64,000 nt of DNA from CAYZXT01 sp964482515. Its GTDB lineage: Bacteria; Elusimicrobiota; Elusimicrobia; FEN-1173. A program made the position numbers and the translations under genes. Of this stretch, positions 48,761 to 56,433 are shown piece after piece. Numbering within the stretch: position 1 is the first letter of the stretch; each line of letters begins with the position of its first letter. The DNA is taken from NCBI GenBank assembly GCA_964482515.1, contig CAYZXT010000001.1, positions 1 through 64,000 of the forward strand, in the 5' to 3' direction. The notes beneath the pieces were generated by a model that saw only the letters and a list, made by a program, of their open reading frames with translations, did not search any database and was not told where the DNA came from.

Positions 48761-48903
48761 GGAATTTCATGCGATGGTTCACCTATAACTGGCAGTTGAA
48801 GCTTTTGGCTTTGGGGCTGTCCGTTTTTCTGTGGCTGGTCCTGCATTACAAGGCGCCGGTCCGGACGCCGCTGCCGCCGATGGCTTGGCCCGCGTCCAAA
48901 TAA
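48757..48903 (+). CDS. Minimal CdaR-like membrane peptide (48 aa)
   Basis: 48 residues: MRNFMRWFTYNWQLKLLALG as a charged and hydrophobic start, then SVFLWLVLHYKAPV and a Pro-rich tail. The NWQLKLLALGLSVFLWL segment is the N-terminal membrane helix of CdaR/YbbR proteins. All YbbR repeats that normally follow are missing. The gene overlaps cdaA (ATGA), and only 42 bases separate its stop from glmM, so no room exists for a split remainder. It may be a reduced but functional CdaA partner. Its small size and missing domains lower confidence in function, not in existence. Confidence 0.7.
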   Translation: MRNFMRWFTYNWQLKLLALGLSVFLWLVLHYKAPVRTPLPPMAWPASK

Positions 48904-48945
48904 ACTTTTCATGCGCGAAAACTTTTCACAACGGGAGATGACACC

Positions 48946-50292
48946 ATGAGCCGACTCTTCGGCACTGACGGCATGCGCGGTATCGCCGGCGAACATCCTT
49001 TGACCCTCGATTTCGTCGAGCGGCTCGGACTGGCAGCCGGAAACGTTTTGGCCCGGCGCGTCGCCGGCCGTCCCCGCAGCGTTTTCATCGTGCGCGACAC
49101 GCGCCGCTCGGGACCGGAACTGCAGGCGGCTTTGACGCGGGGGTTGACCTCCGCGGGGTTTGACGTGAAGGACGGCGGCGTTTTACCAACCCCTTCCGTG
49201 GCGGTGCTGGTTCCGCGCCGGCGTTTCGCGGCCGGGGCCGTCATTTCCGCCTCCCACAATCCGGCGGAGTTCAACGGCATCAAGTTCTTCGGGCCCGAAG
49301 GGACGAAGCTGGAGGACGATTGGGAAGTCGAGATCGAAAGCCTCCTCACGTCCGCCGAGCCTTTGCCCGCCGCTTCCCGGAGGGGAAAAGCGTCCGTCCT
49401 TTCCAACGCCAAAAAAGAATATTTGGATTTTCTAAGGTCCACCTGGCCCTCCGATGTTTCACTGGATAATTTCACGCTCGCGATCGATTGCGCCAACGGC
49501 TCCACCAGCCCCATCGCGGTCGAACTCTTCCGCTCGCTCGGCGCGAAAGTGGTCGTACAGTCCAACAAACCCAACGGCCTTAACATCAACAAAAATTGCG
49601 GCGCTCTGCATCCCGAGTCCCTGGCGAAAGCGGTCCTCAAGTCCAAGGCGCGGCTCGGCGCGGCGTTCGACGGGGACGGCGACCGGGCGATCTTCGTCGA
49701 CGAGGAGGGTGTTGTCCGCGACGGCGACCACGTGCTGCTGGCGGGGGCGAGGCATTTGAAGTCTCAAGGGCGGTTGGAAGAAAATTTGGTCGTCGTGACC
49801 GTGATGGCGAACCTGGGCCTGCGCCGGGCGCTGGCGGCTTTGGGCGTCGACACGCTCGAGACCTCCGTCGGGGATAAATATGTCTGGCAGGGGCTGAAAA
49901 AAACCGGCGCCGTCTTGGGCGGCGAGCAGTCGGGTCATATTATTTTCAGGGAGTTCCTGCCGACGGGCGACGGGCTCTTGACCGCGCTCCAGGTCTTGGC
50001 CGTCCTCCAGCAGAGCCGGCGTTCGCTTTCGGCCCTTTCTTCCTTGGTGGTGGGGTATCCCCAGGTCCTGCTGAACGTGCGGGTGAAGGAGAAAAAGCCT
50101 TTGGAACAGATCGACGGTTTTTCCAACGAGATGAAACGGGTGAAGGATTTGTTGGGCGACACGGGGCGGCTCCTCGTGCGTTATTCCGGGACCGAGCCGT
50201 TGCTTCGGATCATGCTGGAAGGGCCGTCCACGGAACAGATCCAGGGTTATGCGGACGAGTTGGCCCTTTGCGTCCGGCGCGCCGGCCTCTAG
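48946..50292 (+). CDS. glmM: Phosphoglucosamine mutase
   Basis: Converts glucosamine 6-phosphate to glucosamine 1-phosphate for UDP-GlcNAc. The phosphoserine site is S103 in ISASHNPAEFNGIKFF. Metal-binding residues are in DGDGDRAIFVDEEG, the substrate loop is GGEQSGHIIF, and the phosphate-binding C-terminus is RYSGTEPLLRIM. 448 residues, normal. GGGAGATG precedes the ATG. With glmS downstream it supplies the cell-wall amino-sugar pathway; with cdaA it may help tune c-di-AMP. Confidence 0.97.
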   Translation: MSRLFGTDGMRGIAGEHPLTLDFVERLGLAAGNVLARRVAGRPRSVFIVRDTRRSGPELQAALTRGLTSAGFDVKDGGVLPTPSVAVLVPRRRFAAGAVISASHNPAEFNGIKFFGPEGTKLEDDWEVEIESLLTSAEPLPAASRRGKASVLSNAKKEYLDFLRSTWPSDVSLDNFTLAIDCANGSTSPIAVELFRSLGAKVVVQSNKPNGLNINKNCGALHPESLAKAVLKSKARLGAAFDGDGDRAIFVDEEGVVRDGDHVLLAGARHLKSQGRLEENLVVVTVMANLGLRRALAALGVDTLETSVGDKYVWQGLKKTGAVLGGEQSGHIIFREFLPTGDGLLTALQVLAVLQQSRRSLSALSSLVVGYPQVLLNVRVKEKKPLEQIDGFSNEMKRVKDLLGDTGRLLVRYSGTEPLLRIMLEGPSTEQIQGYADELALCVRRAGL

Positions 50293-50294
50293 CC

Positions 50295-51029
50295 ATGCCT
50301 CTGTTGGGCGTCAACATCGACCACGTCGCCACCCTTCGCCAAGCCCGGCGGGGCGTCGTCCCCGATATCATGGCGGCAGCCCAGGCCGCGGAAAAAGGCG
50401 GCGCCGACAGCATCACCGTCCATCTGCGCGAGGACCGGCGCCACATCCAGGACCGCGACGTGGCCAATCTGCGAAAGATTTTAAAAGTGCGCCTGAACCT
50501 GGAAATGGCCGCGACCCTGGAGATGGTGCGGATCGCCCGCGTCATCCGTCCGGACAGCGTGTGCCTGGTGCCAGAAAAGCGTCAGGAACTGACGACGGAG
50601 GGCGGCTTGGACGTGGTCGAACAGCTTTCCCGTTTGAAGGACGCCACGGAAAAAATCAAAACAAAGGGGATCAGCGTGAGTTTTTTCGTGGCCCCGGACC
50701 CGGAACAGATCCAGGCGGCCAAGGCCGCCGGCGCGGACGCGGTGGAACTTCATACCGGCGCCTACGCCAACGCGCGCATCGGCCTTCCCCAGGGCGCGGA
50801 GCTGAAAAAACTTTCGAAGGGCGCGGAGGCGGCCAGAGCGTTAGGATTGCTTTTGAACGGCGGTCACGGGCTGGACTATCAGAATGTCGCGCCGGTGGCC
50901 GCCATCGCCGGGATGAATGAGCTCAACATCGGCTTTTCCATCATCGCCCGGGCGGTGTTCGTTGGGCTGGAGACCGCGGTCCGGGAAATGAAGGAAATCA
51001 CCCGCACGCCGGCGCCCCAGGTAGTTTAA
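50295..51029 (+). CDS. pdxJ: Pyridoxine 5'-phosphate synthase
   Basis: Last step of DXP-dependent vitamin B6 synthesis. The TIM barrel begins PLLGVNIDHVATLRQARRG, with ITVHLREDRRHIQDRDV and LNLEMAATLEM containing family active-site residues, then ELHTGAYANA and LLLNGGHGLDYQNV. 244 residues, normal. Start 50295 is two bases after the glmM stop; the frame extends back to 50268 only in overlap. PLP is needed by HemL in this window. It lies between glmM and glmS. Confidence 0.96.
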   Translation: MPLLGVNIDHVATLRQARRGVVPDIMAAAQAAEKGGADSITVHLREDRRHIQDRDVANLRKILKVRLNLEMAATLEMVRIARVIRPDSVCLVPEKRQELTTEGGLDVVEQLSRLKDATEKIKTKGISVSFFVAPDPEQIQAAKAAGADAVELHTGAYANARIGLPQGAELKKLSKGAEAARALGLLLNGGHGLDYQNVAPVAAIAGMNELNIGFSIIARAVFVGLETAVREMKEITRTPAPQVV

Positions 51030-51037
51030 CGCGGCCA

Positions 51038-51065
51038 TTGATATTTTTTGTATTTCAGATACATT
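51038..51065 (+). promoter_or_regulatory. Promoter of glmS
   Basis: TTGATA (51038-51043) and TACATT (51060-51065) are 16 bases apart, in a short AT-rich gap of 74 bases. The gap is too short for a glmS ribozyme. Confidence 0.4.
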
Positions 51066-51103
51066 ACTAGAGACGTTTAGACTTTAAGCCAGGAGCGGAC
51101 CTT

Positions 51104-52963
51104 ATGTGCGGAATAGTCGGATATATCGGACAGGAAAATGCCAGCGAAGTGTTGATCGACGGGCTTCGCCGTTTGGAATACCGGGGCTATGATTCAGCCG
51201 GAATCGTGGTTCATAAGGAGGGGGTCCTGGAGTTGCGCCGCAGCGTGGGCAAGCTTTCATCCCTGGAAGGTTTACTGGCGAAGGATCCGGTCAAAGGACA
51301 GGTCGGCATCGGCCACACGCGCTGGGCCACGCACGGACGCCCGTCGGAAGACAACGCTCATCCGCACAAGGACTGTTCCGGCCGCATCGTCGTGGTGCAC
51401 AACGGCATCGTGGAGAACTACGCCGCCCTCAAGGCCGAACTCATCAAGAAGGGCCACAAGTTTGATTCCCAGACCGACACGGAAGTCCTCGCGCACCTGA
51501 TCGAAGAATCCCTTAAGCCCCATAACGGCAAAAAAATATCGGAAGACGTTTTCGTGTCCGCGGTGCGGGAAGCTTTGACGCATGTCCTCGGCGCTTATGC
51601 CTTGGGGATCCTTTGCTCCGATTTGCCGGACCTCATCCTCGGCGCGCGCAAGGATTGCCCTCTGATTTTGGGCCTGGGCGAAAAGGAATTGCTGCTCGCT
51701 TCGGACGTGCCCGCCATACTCCATCGCACGCGCGACGCCGTGCTTCTGGAAGACGGCGACCTGGCCATCCTTGACCGCAAAGGCTACCGCGTGATCCGGG
51801 CGGATTCGGGCCAGGCCGTGGAGAAGAAAGTCATCCACATCGTGTGGGACCCGGTGCAGGCCGAAAAATCCGGCTACCGCCATTTCATGTTGAAGGAAAT
51901 CCACGAACAGCCCCGCACGATTGAAGACACTCTCCTGGGGCGCGTGGCGGTGGAAGACGCCGACGTCTATTTGAAAAACCTCGGCTTGTCGCCGGCGAAA
52001 GTCCGCGGCATGAAGCGCGCGGTCATCGTCGCCTGCGGGACCTCCTGGCATTCGGGCCTGGTGGGGAAATATCTTTTCGAGAAGTGGATCGGCGCGCCCT
52101 GCGAAGTGGAGATCGCCTCGGAGTACCGCTACCGGGAGCCCATGATCGGCCCGGACACGCTCTTGATCGCCATCTCCCAGTCGGGAGAGACCGCCGACAC
52201 GCTGGCCGCCCTGCGCTACGCCAAAAACAAAGGCGCCCACACGCTGGCCATCACCAACGTCGTCGGCTCCAGCATCGCCCGCGAAGCCGCCGGCCAGATC
52301 TATACTCACTGCGGCCCGGAAATTGGCGTCGCCTCGACGAAAGCTTTCACGGCCCAGGTGACGGTCCTCTATCTCATCAGCCTTTACGGCGCGCTGGCCC
52401 GCGGCAACATGGACAAGGTCAAAGTCGAAGAACTCCTGGAGCAATTGCTGCATTTGCCGGCGCTGGTGACGGAAGCGTTGAAGCGTGAGAACGATATCGT
52501 CGCCCTGGCCAAAAAGTTGTACCGCAGCACGGACTTCCTCTTCCTGGGACGGCATTTGAACTATCCCATCGCCATGGAAGGCGCGCTCAAGCTCAAGGAG
52601 ATTTCCTACATCCACGCGGAAGGTTATCCTTCCGGGGAACTGAAGCACGGGCCCATCGCCCTCATCGACGAGAACATGCCCGTGGTGGCCATCGTCACCC
52701 AGTCGAGCGTCTATGAAAAGGTCTTGTCCAACGTGGAAGAAGTGAAGGCCCGCGGCGGCGTCGTCATCGCCCTTGCGACCGAAGGCGACGAACGCGTGGC
52801 CGCCAAGGCGGACCACGTGATCTACATGCCGCCCATGCCGGAGTTCCTCGCTCCCTGCGTCAACATCGTGCCGCTGCAGCTTCTGTCGTATCACATCGCG
52901 GTGCTGCGCGGCTGCGACGTGGACCAACCCCGGAACCTCGCCAAATCCGTGACCGTGGAATAA
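51104..52963 (+). CDS. glmS: Glutamine-fructose-6-phosphate aminotransferase (isomerising)
   Basis: Makes glucosamine 6-phosphate from fructose 6-phosphate and glutamine. The N-terminal nucleophile Cys2 is in MCGIVGYIG after Met removal. The glutaminase domain (about 1-230) has RRLEYRGYDSAG, TRWATHGRPS and HNGIVENY. Two SIS domains (about 290-600) hold ACGTSWHSGLVGKYLFE and SQSGETADTLAALR. The C-terminus DVDQPRNLAKSVTVE is the conserved family end. 619 residues, normal. GCCAGGAGCGG precedes the ATG. It feeds glmM. Confidence 0.98.
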   Translation: MCGIVGYIGQENASEVLIDGLRRLEYRGYDSAGIVVHKEGVLELRRSVGKLSSLEGLLAKDPVKGQVGIGHTRWATHGRPSEDNAHPHKDCSGRIVVVHNGIVENYAALKAELIKKGHKFDSQTDTEVLAHLIEESLKPHNGKKISEDVFVSAVREALTHVLGAYALGILCSDLPDLILGARKDCPLILGLGEKELLLASDVPAILHRTRDAVLLEDGDLAILDRKGYRVIRADSGQAVEKKVIHIVWDPVQAEKSGYRHFMLKEIHEQPRTIEDTLLGRVAVEDADVYLKNLGLSPAKVRGMKRAVIVACGTSWHSGLVGKYLFEKWIGAPCEVEIASEYRYREPMIGPDTLLIAISQSGETADTLAALRYAKNKGAHTLAITNVVGSSIAREAAGQIYTHCGPEIGVASTKAFTAQVTVLYLISLYGALARGNMDKVKVEELLEQLLHLPALVTEALKRENDIVALAKKLYRSTDFLFLGRHLNYPIAMEGALKLKEISYIHAEGYPSGELKHGPIALIDENMPVVAIVTQSSVYEKVLSNVEEVKARGGVVIALATEGDERVAAKADHVIYMPPMPEFLAPCVNIVPLQLLSYHIAVLRGCDVDQPRNLAKSVTVE

Positions 52964-53036
52964 AGCTCCGACCAGTTTCCGGCCCCATCCTACTGCCGTC
53001 CTACAAACCGGCACGTAACCAAGCGGCAACGAAATC

Positions 53037-53045
53037 TGGTATTAT
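53037..53045 (+). promoter_or_regulatory. Extended -10 promoter of the tetrapyrrole cluster
   Basis: TGGTATTAT is an extended -10. The leader (about 53052-53079) contains GGCCGCCGGAAGCTGGCC, which can form a small hairpin, and no clear ribosome site. Confidence 0.5.
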
Positions 53046-53079
53046 TTAACCATTCCGGCCGCCGGAAGCTGGCCGTCCC

Positions 53080-53658
53080 ATGGACCTTTTCCCGATATTC
53101 CTGAACATAGTCGATAAACCTTGCCTGGTGGTGGGCGGCGGAAGCGTCGCATTGCGGCGGACCGGCTCCCTGAGCCGCGCCGGCGCACGGGTGACGGTGG
53201 TGGCGCCTGAAATCCTTCCCGCTTTTCGCCGATTCTCCGGCGTGACCCTGCTTCGCCGGGAATTCAGGCCGGCAGAATTGAAGGCGGGCCGCCGAAAACC
53301 GGTCCTCGTGGTGGCGGCCACGGACCGTCGGGACGTCAATCGGGCGGTGGCGCTGTCTTGCCGGGCGCGCGGTATCCTGGTGAACGTGGCGGATGATCCG
53401 CGGCAAAGTGATTTCCACGTGCCGGCGGTTTTGTGTCGCGCTCCGCTCACGATGGCGCTTTCCACCGGAGGGGCCAGCCCGGCCCTGGCGAAACTGATGG
53501 TCCGCCGAGCCGGAACGCTTTTCGGCCCGGAATTCAGCCGCGCCGCGAAGGGCCTCGCCCGCGGGAGAAAACGTTTGCTCCAGATGCCGCTGTCAAAGCG
53601 CCGCAAAATCCTCCGCGGGATTTTCCGGAAAGCCGGATTGGTGAAAACAGACAAATGA
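53080..53658 (+). CDS. Precorrin-2 dehydrogenase (CysG N-terminal/Met8-like)
   Basis: 192 residues. NAD-binding start CLVVGGGSVALRRTGSLSRAGA, then VTVVAPEILPAF, VVAATDRRDVN, VNVADDPRQSDFHVPAVL and the Met8-type TMALSTGGASPALAKLMVRR. It oxidises precorrin-2 to sirohydrochlorin, and in bifunctional relatives also inserts iron to make siroheme. The C-terminus is basic and shorter than in CysG. The methyltransferase that makes precorrin-2 is encoded at 57409. It is translationally coupled to CcsB (ATGA). Confidence 0.92.
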   Translation: MDLFPIFLNIVDKPCLVVGGGSVALRRTGSLSRAGARVTVVAPEILPAFRRFSGVTLLRREFRPAELKAGRRKPVLVVAATDRRDVNRAVALSCRARGILVNVADDPRQSDFHVPAVLCRAPLTMALSTGGASPALAKLMVRRAGTLFGPEFSRAAKGLARGRKRLLQMPLSKRRKILRGIFRKAGLVKTDK

Positions 53659-54587
53659 CCGGATTGGATTCTCTCCTCTTCTACATCGCCTTCCTCGGAT
53701 ACTTCGTGTCCCTGGCCCTTTATTTCGCCTACGTTTTCACCCGCGGCGAGAACTACAGCCGCTGGGCCCACGGGTTGCTGCTGATGGCCGTCGCGTGCCA
53801 CGGCGGGAGCCTGGTGTTCCGGACGCTCGCGGGCCATTCCCTGCCGGACCACGCCTGGTACGTGCCCTGGAGCGATTGGTTCGAAAGCCTTTCCCTCTTC
53901 GCCTGGCTGATTTCCGCCGCTTTCCTTTTGGTCCAGGCCGAAACCCATCTTCCGGTTTTAGGCGCCTTCATCCTTCCCTTGACCTGCCTGGCCCTCGTCG
54001 CCGCCTTGAGCCACATCCCTTCGTTCATCTCCCCGGACTCCCTGGATTTTTTGCAGCGGATCGACGCCGCCCGGGCCATCCCTCCCATGAAACCCGCGTT
54101 CCAATCGATCTGGATGATCATGCACGTCCCCGTGATCTTCGCCTCCTACGCGGCCTTCGCCAACGCTTTCGGCATCGGCATCGCCTATTTGATCCAGGAA
54201 CGGCAGATAAAATCCAAGAAGCCCTCCGAGTTCTGCTACCGCCTTCCGGCGCTGGAGGACTTGGACCGGCTGATCTTCCGCATCGTGCTGGCGGCGCTGC
54301 CGCTCCTCACCATCGGGCTGATCCTCGGCGCGCTTTGGGCCCACGCCGAATGGGGCCGCTGGTGGGGCTGGGACGCCAAGGAGACCTGGTCCCTCATCAC
54401 CTGGCTCGTGTATCTGGGTTATCTTTATATGCGGCTCGGTCAGGGATGGCGCGGACGCCGCGCCGCCTATTTGTCCATGGCCGGGTTCTGCGTTGTGATC
54501 TTCACCTACATCGGTGTGAACTTTTTTTCCAAGAAGCACGAGTTTCTTTCCAGACCGAAACAAATCAGCACAAGGAGCGTTCCATGA
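53655..54587 (+). CDS. Cytochrome c biogenesis protein CcsB/CcsA-type (WWD domain)
   Basis: 310 residues with about eight helices. The WWD heme-handling motif is WGRWWGWDAKETWSLITWL at about 230-250, between conserved His-bearing helices. It belongs to the CcmC/CcsA/CcsB superfamily that carries heme to apocytochromes in system II. A ResB/CcsA partner is not seen nearby. The gene overlaps the precorrin-2 dehydrogenase gene (ATGA) and the next gene (ATGA). It would serve the multiheme cytochrome at 33750. Annotators sometimes confuse this with HemX, a GluTR partner; hemA lies two genes downstream, so HemX is a fair alternative. Confidence 0.88.
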   Translation: MTGLDSLLFYIAFLGYFVSLALYFAYVFTRGENYSRWAHGLLLMAVACHGGSLVFRTLAGHSLPDHAWYVPWSDWFESLSLFAWLISAAFLLVQAETHLPVLGAFILPLTCLALVAALSHIPSFISPDSLDFLQRIDAARAIPPMKPAFQSIWMIMHVPVIFASYAAFANAFGIGIAYLIQERQIKSKKPSEFCYRLPALEDLDRLIFRIVLAALPLLTIGLILGALWAHAEWGRWWGWDAKETWSLITWLVYLGYLYMRLGQGWRGRRAAYLSMAGFCVVIFTYIGVNFFSKKHEFLSRPKQISTRSVP

Positions 54588-55231
54588 ACCGATTCTTGAC
54601 TTCGTTGAAACTGGCGGTTATCTTTTTGGCGGGAAGCTTCTCCGTACTGTCGGCGGCCCCCGCGCCCCGGAACCCCGACGTGCGTGCGGAAAGCTGGGTC
54701 CATATCGGCGACGCGGGAGTTCAGGTGAAACAGGTGCAGACGTTCGAGCGGCAGGCGTCCATCGACCTCTGGAACAAGCTCGACGCGAACGGCGACGGCC
54801 GTCTTTCCGCTCCGGAAAGAAAATCCGCGGAGCAGGTCCTGCGCCCGCTCTTCACGGACAATTCGACGCTGAAGCTCAACTGGCAGGTGGTGCCGTCTTC
54901 GACCGTCGCGGTCTCCGTCGATGCTCTGCCCCAGCGCCGTCCGAGGCTCAACTCGAAGCAGCCGGCTGTCTCCGTGACCTTCCTGGCAGACTATCCGGTG
55001 ACGGCGTCCAAGGCCGACCTGGTGGAGTTGTCGATCCCGGACCTGGATGCCCACGAATGCCCGGTCCATTTTACCTGGGATTCCGGTTTCCTGCCTTTGC
55101 GCGCCAGCATGGGAAAACAGGGGAACGGCAATATCTGGGACATGAAACAGGTCGACGGCGTGCCGCCCTCCTTTTCCGTGGTGATCCACCGGCAGCCGTC
55201 CGGGACGGACAGCCTGCCGTCCAAACCGTAG
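54584..55231 (+). CDS. Exported protein with a single EF-hand-like loop
   Basis: 215 residues. A signal peptide covers 1-24 (LKLAVIFLAGSFSVLSAAPA). Residues 67-78 have the Ca-binding loop pattern DANGDGRLSAPE. The rest is predominantly beta strand (NWQVVPSSTVAVSVDAL, then VELSIPDLDAHECPVHFTWD) and resembles no family I know. It overlaps the CcsB gene by ATGA, so it may be a periplasmic partner in heme delivery or cytochrome assembly, but that is inference. GGAGCG lies a few bases upstream of the ATG. The interspersed repeat at 55241 follows its stop. Confidence 0.75.
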   Translation: MNRFLTSLKLAVIFLAGSFSVLSAAPAPRNPDVRAESWVHIGDAGVQVKQVQTFERQASIDLWNKLDANGDGRLSAPERKSAEQVLRPLFTDNSTLKLNWQVVPSSTVAVSVDALPQRRPRLNSKQPAVSVTFLADYPVTASKADLVELSIPDLDAHECPVHFTWDSGFLPLRASMGKQGNGNIWDMKQVDGVPPSFSVVIHRQPSGTDSLPSKP

Positions 55232-55240
55232 ATTTAATGC

Positions 55241-55304
55241 CGTCACCCCGGCGTAGGCCGGGGTCCAATTTCGAAATGGGATTCCGGCTTTCGCCGGAAT
55301 GACG
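55241..55304 (+). repeat. Interspersed repeat, copy 2
   Basis: CGTCACCCCGGC to GCCGGAATGACG, with two hairpins CCCCGGC-GTAG-GCCGGGG and ATTCCGGC-TTTC-GCCGGAAT. It is near-identical in its arms to copy 1 at 25319. It lies between the EF-hand gene and hemA and may act as a bidirectional stop or mRNA stabiliser. Confidence 0.85.
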
Positions 55305-55329
55305 AATTGAAAAAGGACTTTATCGATCG

Positions 55330-56433
55330 ATGAGAGAGCTCGTTTTGCTGGGCATATCGCATAAGACCGCGCCGGTGGAATTCCGGGAGCGGATCTCCGT
55401 GCCCGAACCCAAGCTGCCGGAGTTCCTGCGGCGGTTGACCGAGGGCGGCCAGCTCTCCGAGGCGGTGGTCCTTTCCACTTGCAACCGGCTGGAAATCTAC
55501 GCCGTGGCGGAGTCCGGGTCGGCGCGGGAGCACATGCAAAGCCGTTTGGCCGATTTTCACGGCGACGCGTCCGCGGCGCCGTTCTTTTATTTCCACAGGC
55601 AGGAATCGGCCCTGCGTCACCTCTTCCGCGTGACGGCCGGCATGGAATCCCTGGTGGTCGGCGAATCGGAGATACTGGGACAGGTGAAGCGCGCCTACGA
55701 ACTGGCCCGCCGGGAGAACGTCACGGGGAAATTGACCAACGTGGTTTTCCAGCGCGCTCTCTATCTCGGCAAGAAGGTCCGCACCGAAACCGCCGTGGCC
55801 GAAGGCCCTCCTTCGGTGGCCGGCGCGGCCGTGGCCCTGGCCCAGAGGATATTCGGGGACCTGGCGGACAACAAGATTTTGCTCGTGGGCGCGGGGCAGA
55901 TGGCCGAGTCCGCGGCGCAGCACCTCCTCAGCCAAAAGATCGGCGGTCTCTGCGTGGTCAACCGGACTTTGGAAAAGGGCCAGGCCCTGGCCCAGCGCTT
56001 CGGGGGACGCGCCGAACCCTTCGAGCGGCTGCTGCCCGAGGTCAAGAACGCGGACGTGGTGATCTGTTCCACCGGTTCCCCGGACGTCATCCTGCGGCCC
56101 GACGACGTCCGGGACGTGATGTCGCTTCGGCGCGGAAGGCCCCTTTTCTTCATCGACATCGCCGTGCCGCGCGACGTGGACCCGAGTGTGCATAAGTTGG
56201 AGGACGTCTATCTGTACAACATCGACGATCTGGAGACCATCGTGAAAGAAAGCGCCGCCAGACATCGGGAAGAAATAAGGAAAGCCGAAGGCCTCGTGGA
56301 GGACAGGGCGCGGGAGTTCGCTCCCTGGTACCGCGCCTGGGAGCAAGGCGAAAGCGCGACTTTCCGCCACGCGAAGTGCAGCGTTTCCGAGGGATCGTTC
56401 GATATGCGTTCCGTCGGAGAGAAAGTTTCATGA
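55330..56433 (+). CDS. hemA: Glutamyl-tRNA reductase lacking the C-terminal dimerisation domain
   Basis: Reduces glutamyl-tRNA to glutamate 1-semialdehyde, the first committed step of tetrapyrrole synthesis. The catalytic domain (1-155) has GISHKTAPVEFRERI and the nucleophile C51 in LSTCNRLEIYAV. SLVVGESEILGQVKRAYELA follows. The NADPH domain (about 158-310) has KILLVGAGQMAES. The spine helix begins, with AEGLVEDRAREFAPWYRAW. The protein ends at 367 residues, while typical members have 410-450, so the roughly 80-100 residue dimerisation domain is absent. The last 20 residues are unrelated to it. The stop overlaps hemC (ATGA), so the short form is not a sequencing end. Confidence 0.93.
   Translation: MRELVLLGISHKTAPVEFRERISVPEPKLPEFLRRLTEGGQLSEAVVLSTCNRLEIYAVAESGSAREHMQSRLADFHGDASAAPFFYFHRQESALRHLFRVTAGMESLVVGESEILGQVKRAYELARRENVTGKLTNVVFQRALYLGKKVRTETAVAEGPPSVAGAAVALAQRIFGDLADNKILLVGAGQMAESAAQHLLSQKIGGLCVVNRTLEKGQALAQRFGGRAEPFERLLPEVKNADVVICSTGSPDVILRPDDVRDVMSLRRGRPLFFIDIAVPRDVDPSVHKLEDVYLYNIDDLETIVKESAARHREEIRKAEGLVEDRAREFAPWYRAWEQGESATFRHAKCSVSEGSFDMRSVGEKVS

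Noticed and set aside
48757..48945. Frameshifted full-length cdaR
   Set aside because: No YbbR repeats appear in any frame in the 190 bases before glmM, so this is a shortened gene rather than a frameshift.
51030..51103. glmS ribozyme before glmS
   Set aside because: Only 74 bases separate pdxJ from glmS, too few for the ribozyme, and the conserved core is not seen.
53655..54587. HemX (membrane partner of glutamyl-tRNA reductase)
   Set aside because: The sequence has the WWD motif and helices of CcsA/CcsB, so cytochrome c assembly is preferred, though HemX is related and hemA is near.
56370..56433. Frameshift at the end of hemA
   Set aside because: The next frame is occupied by the hemC start, and no dimerisation-domain sequence appears in the other frames.
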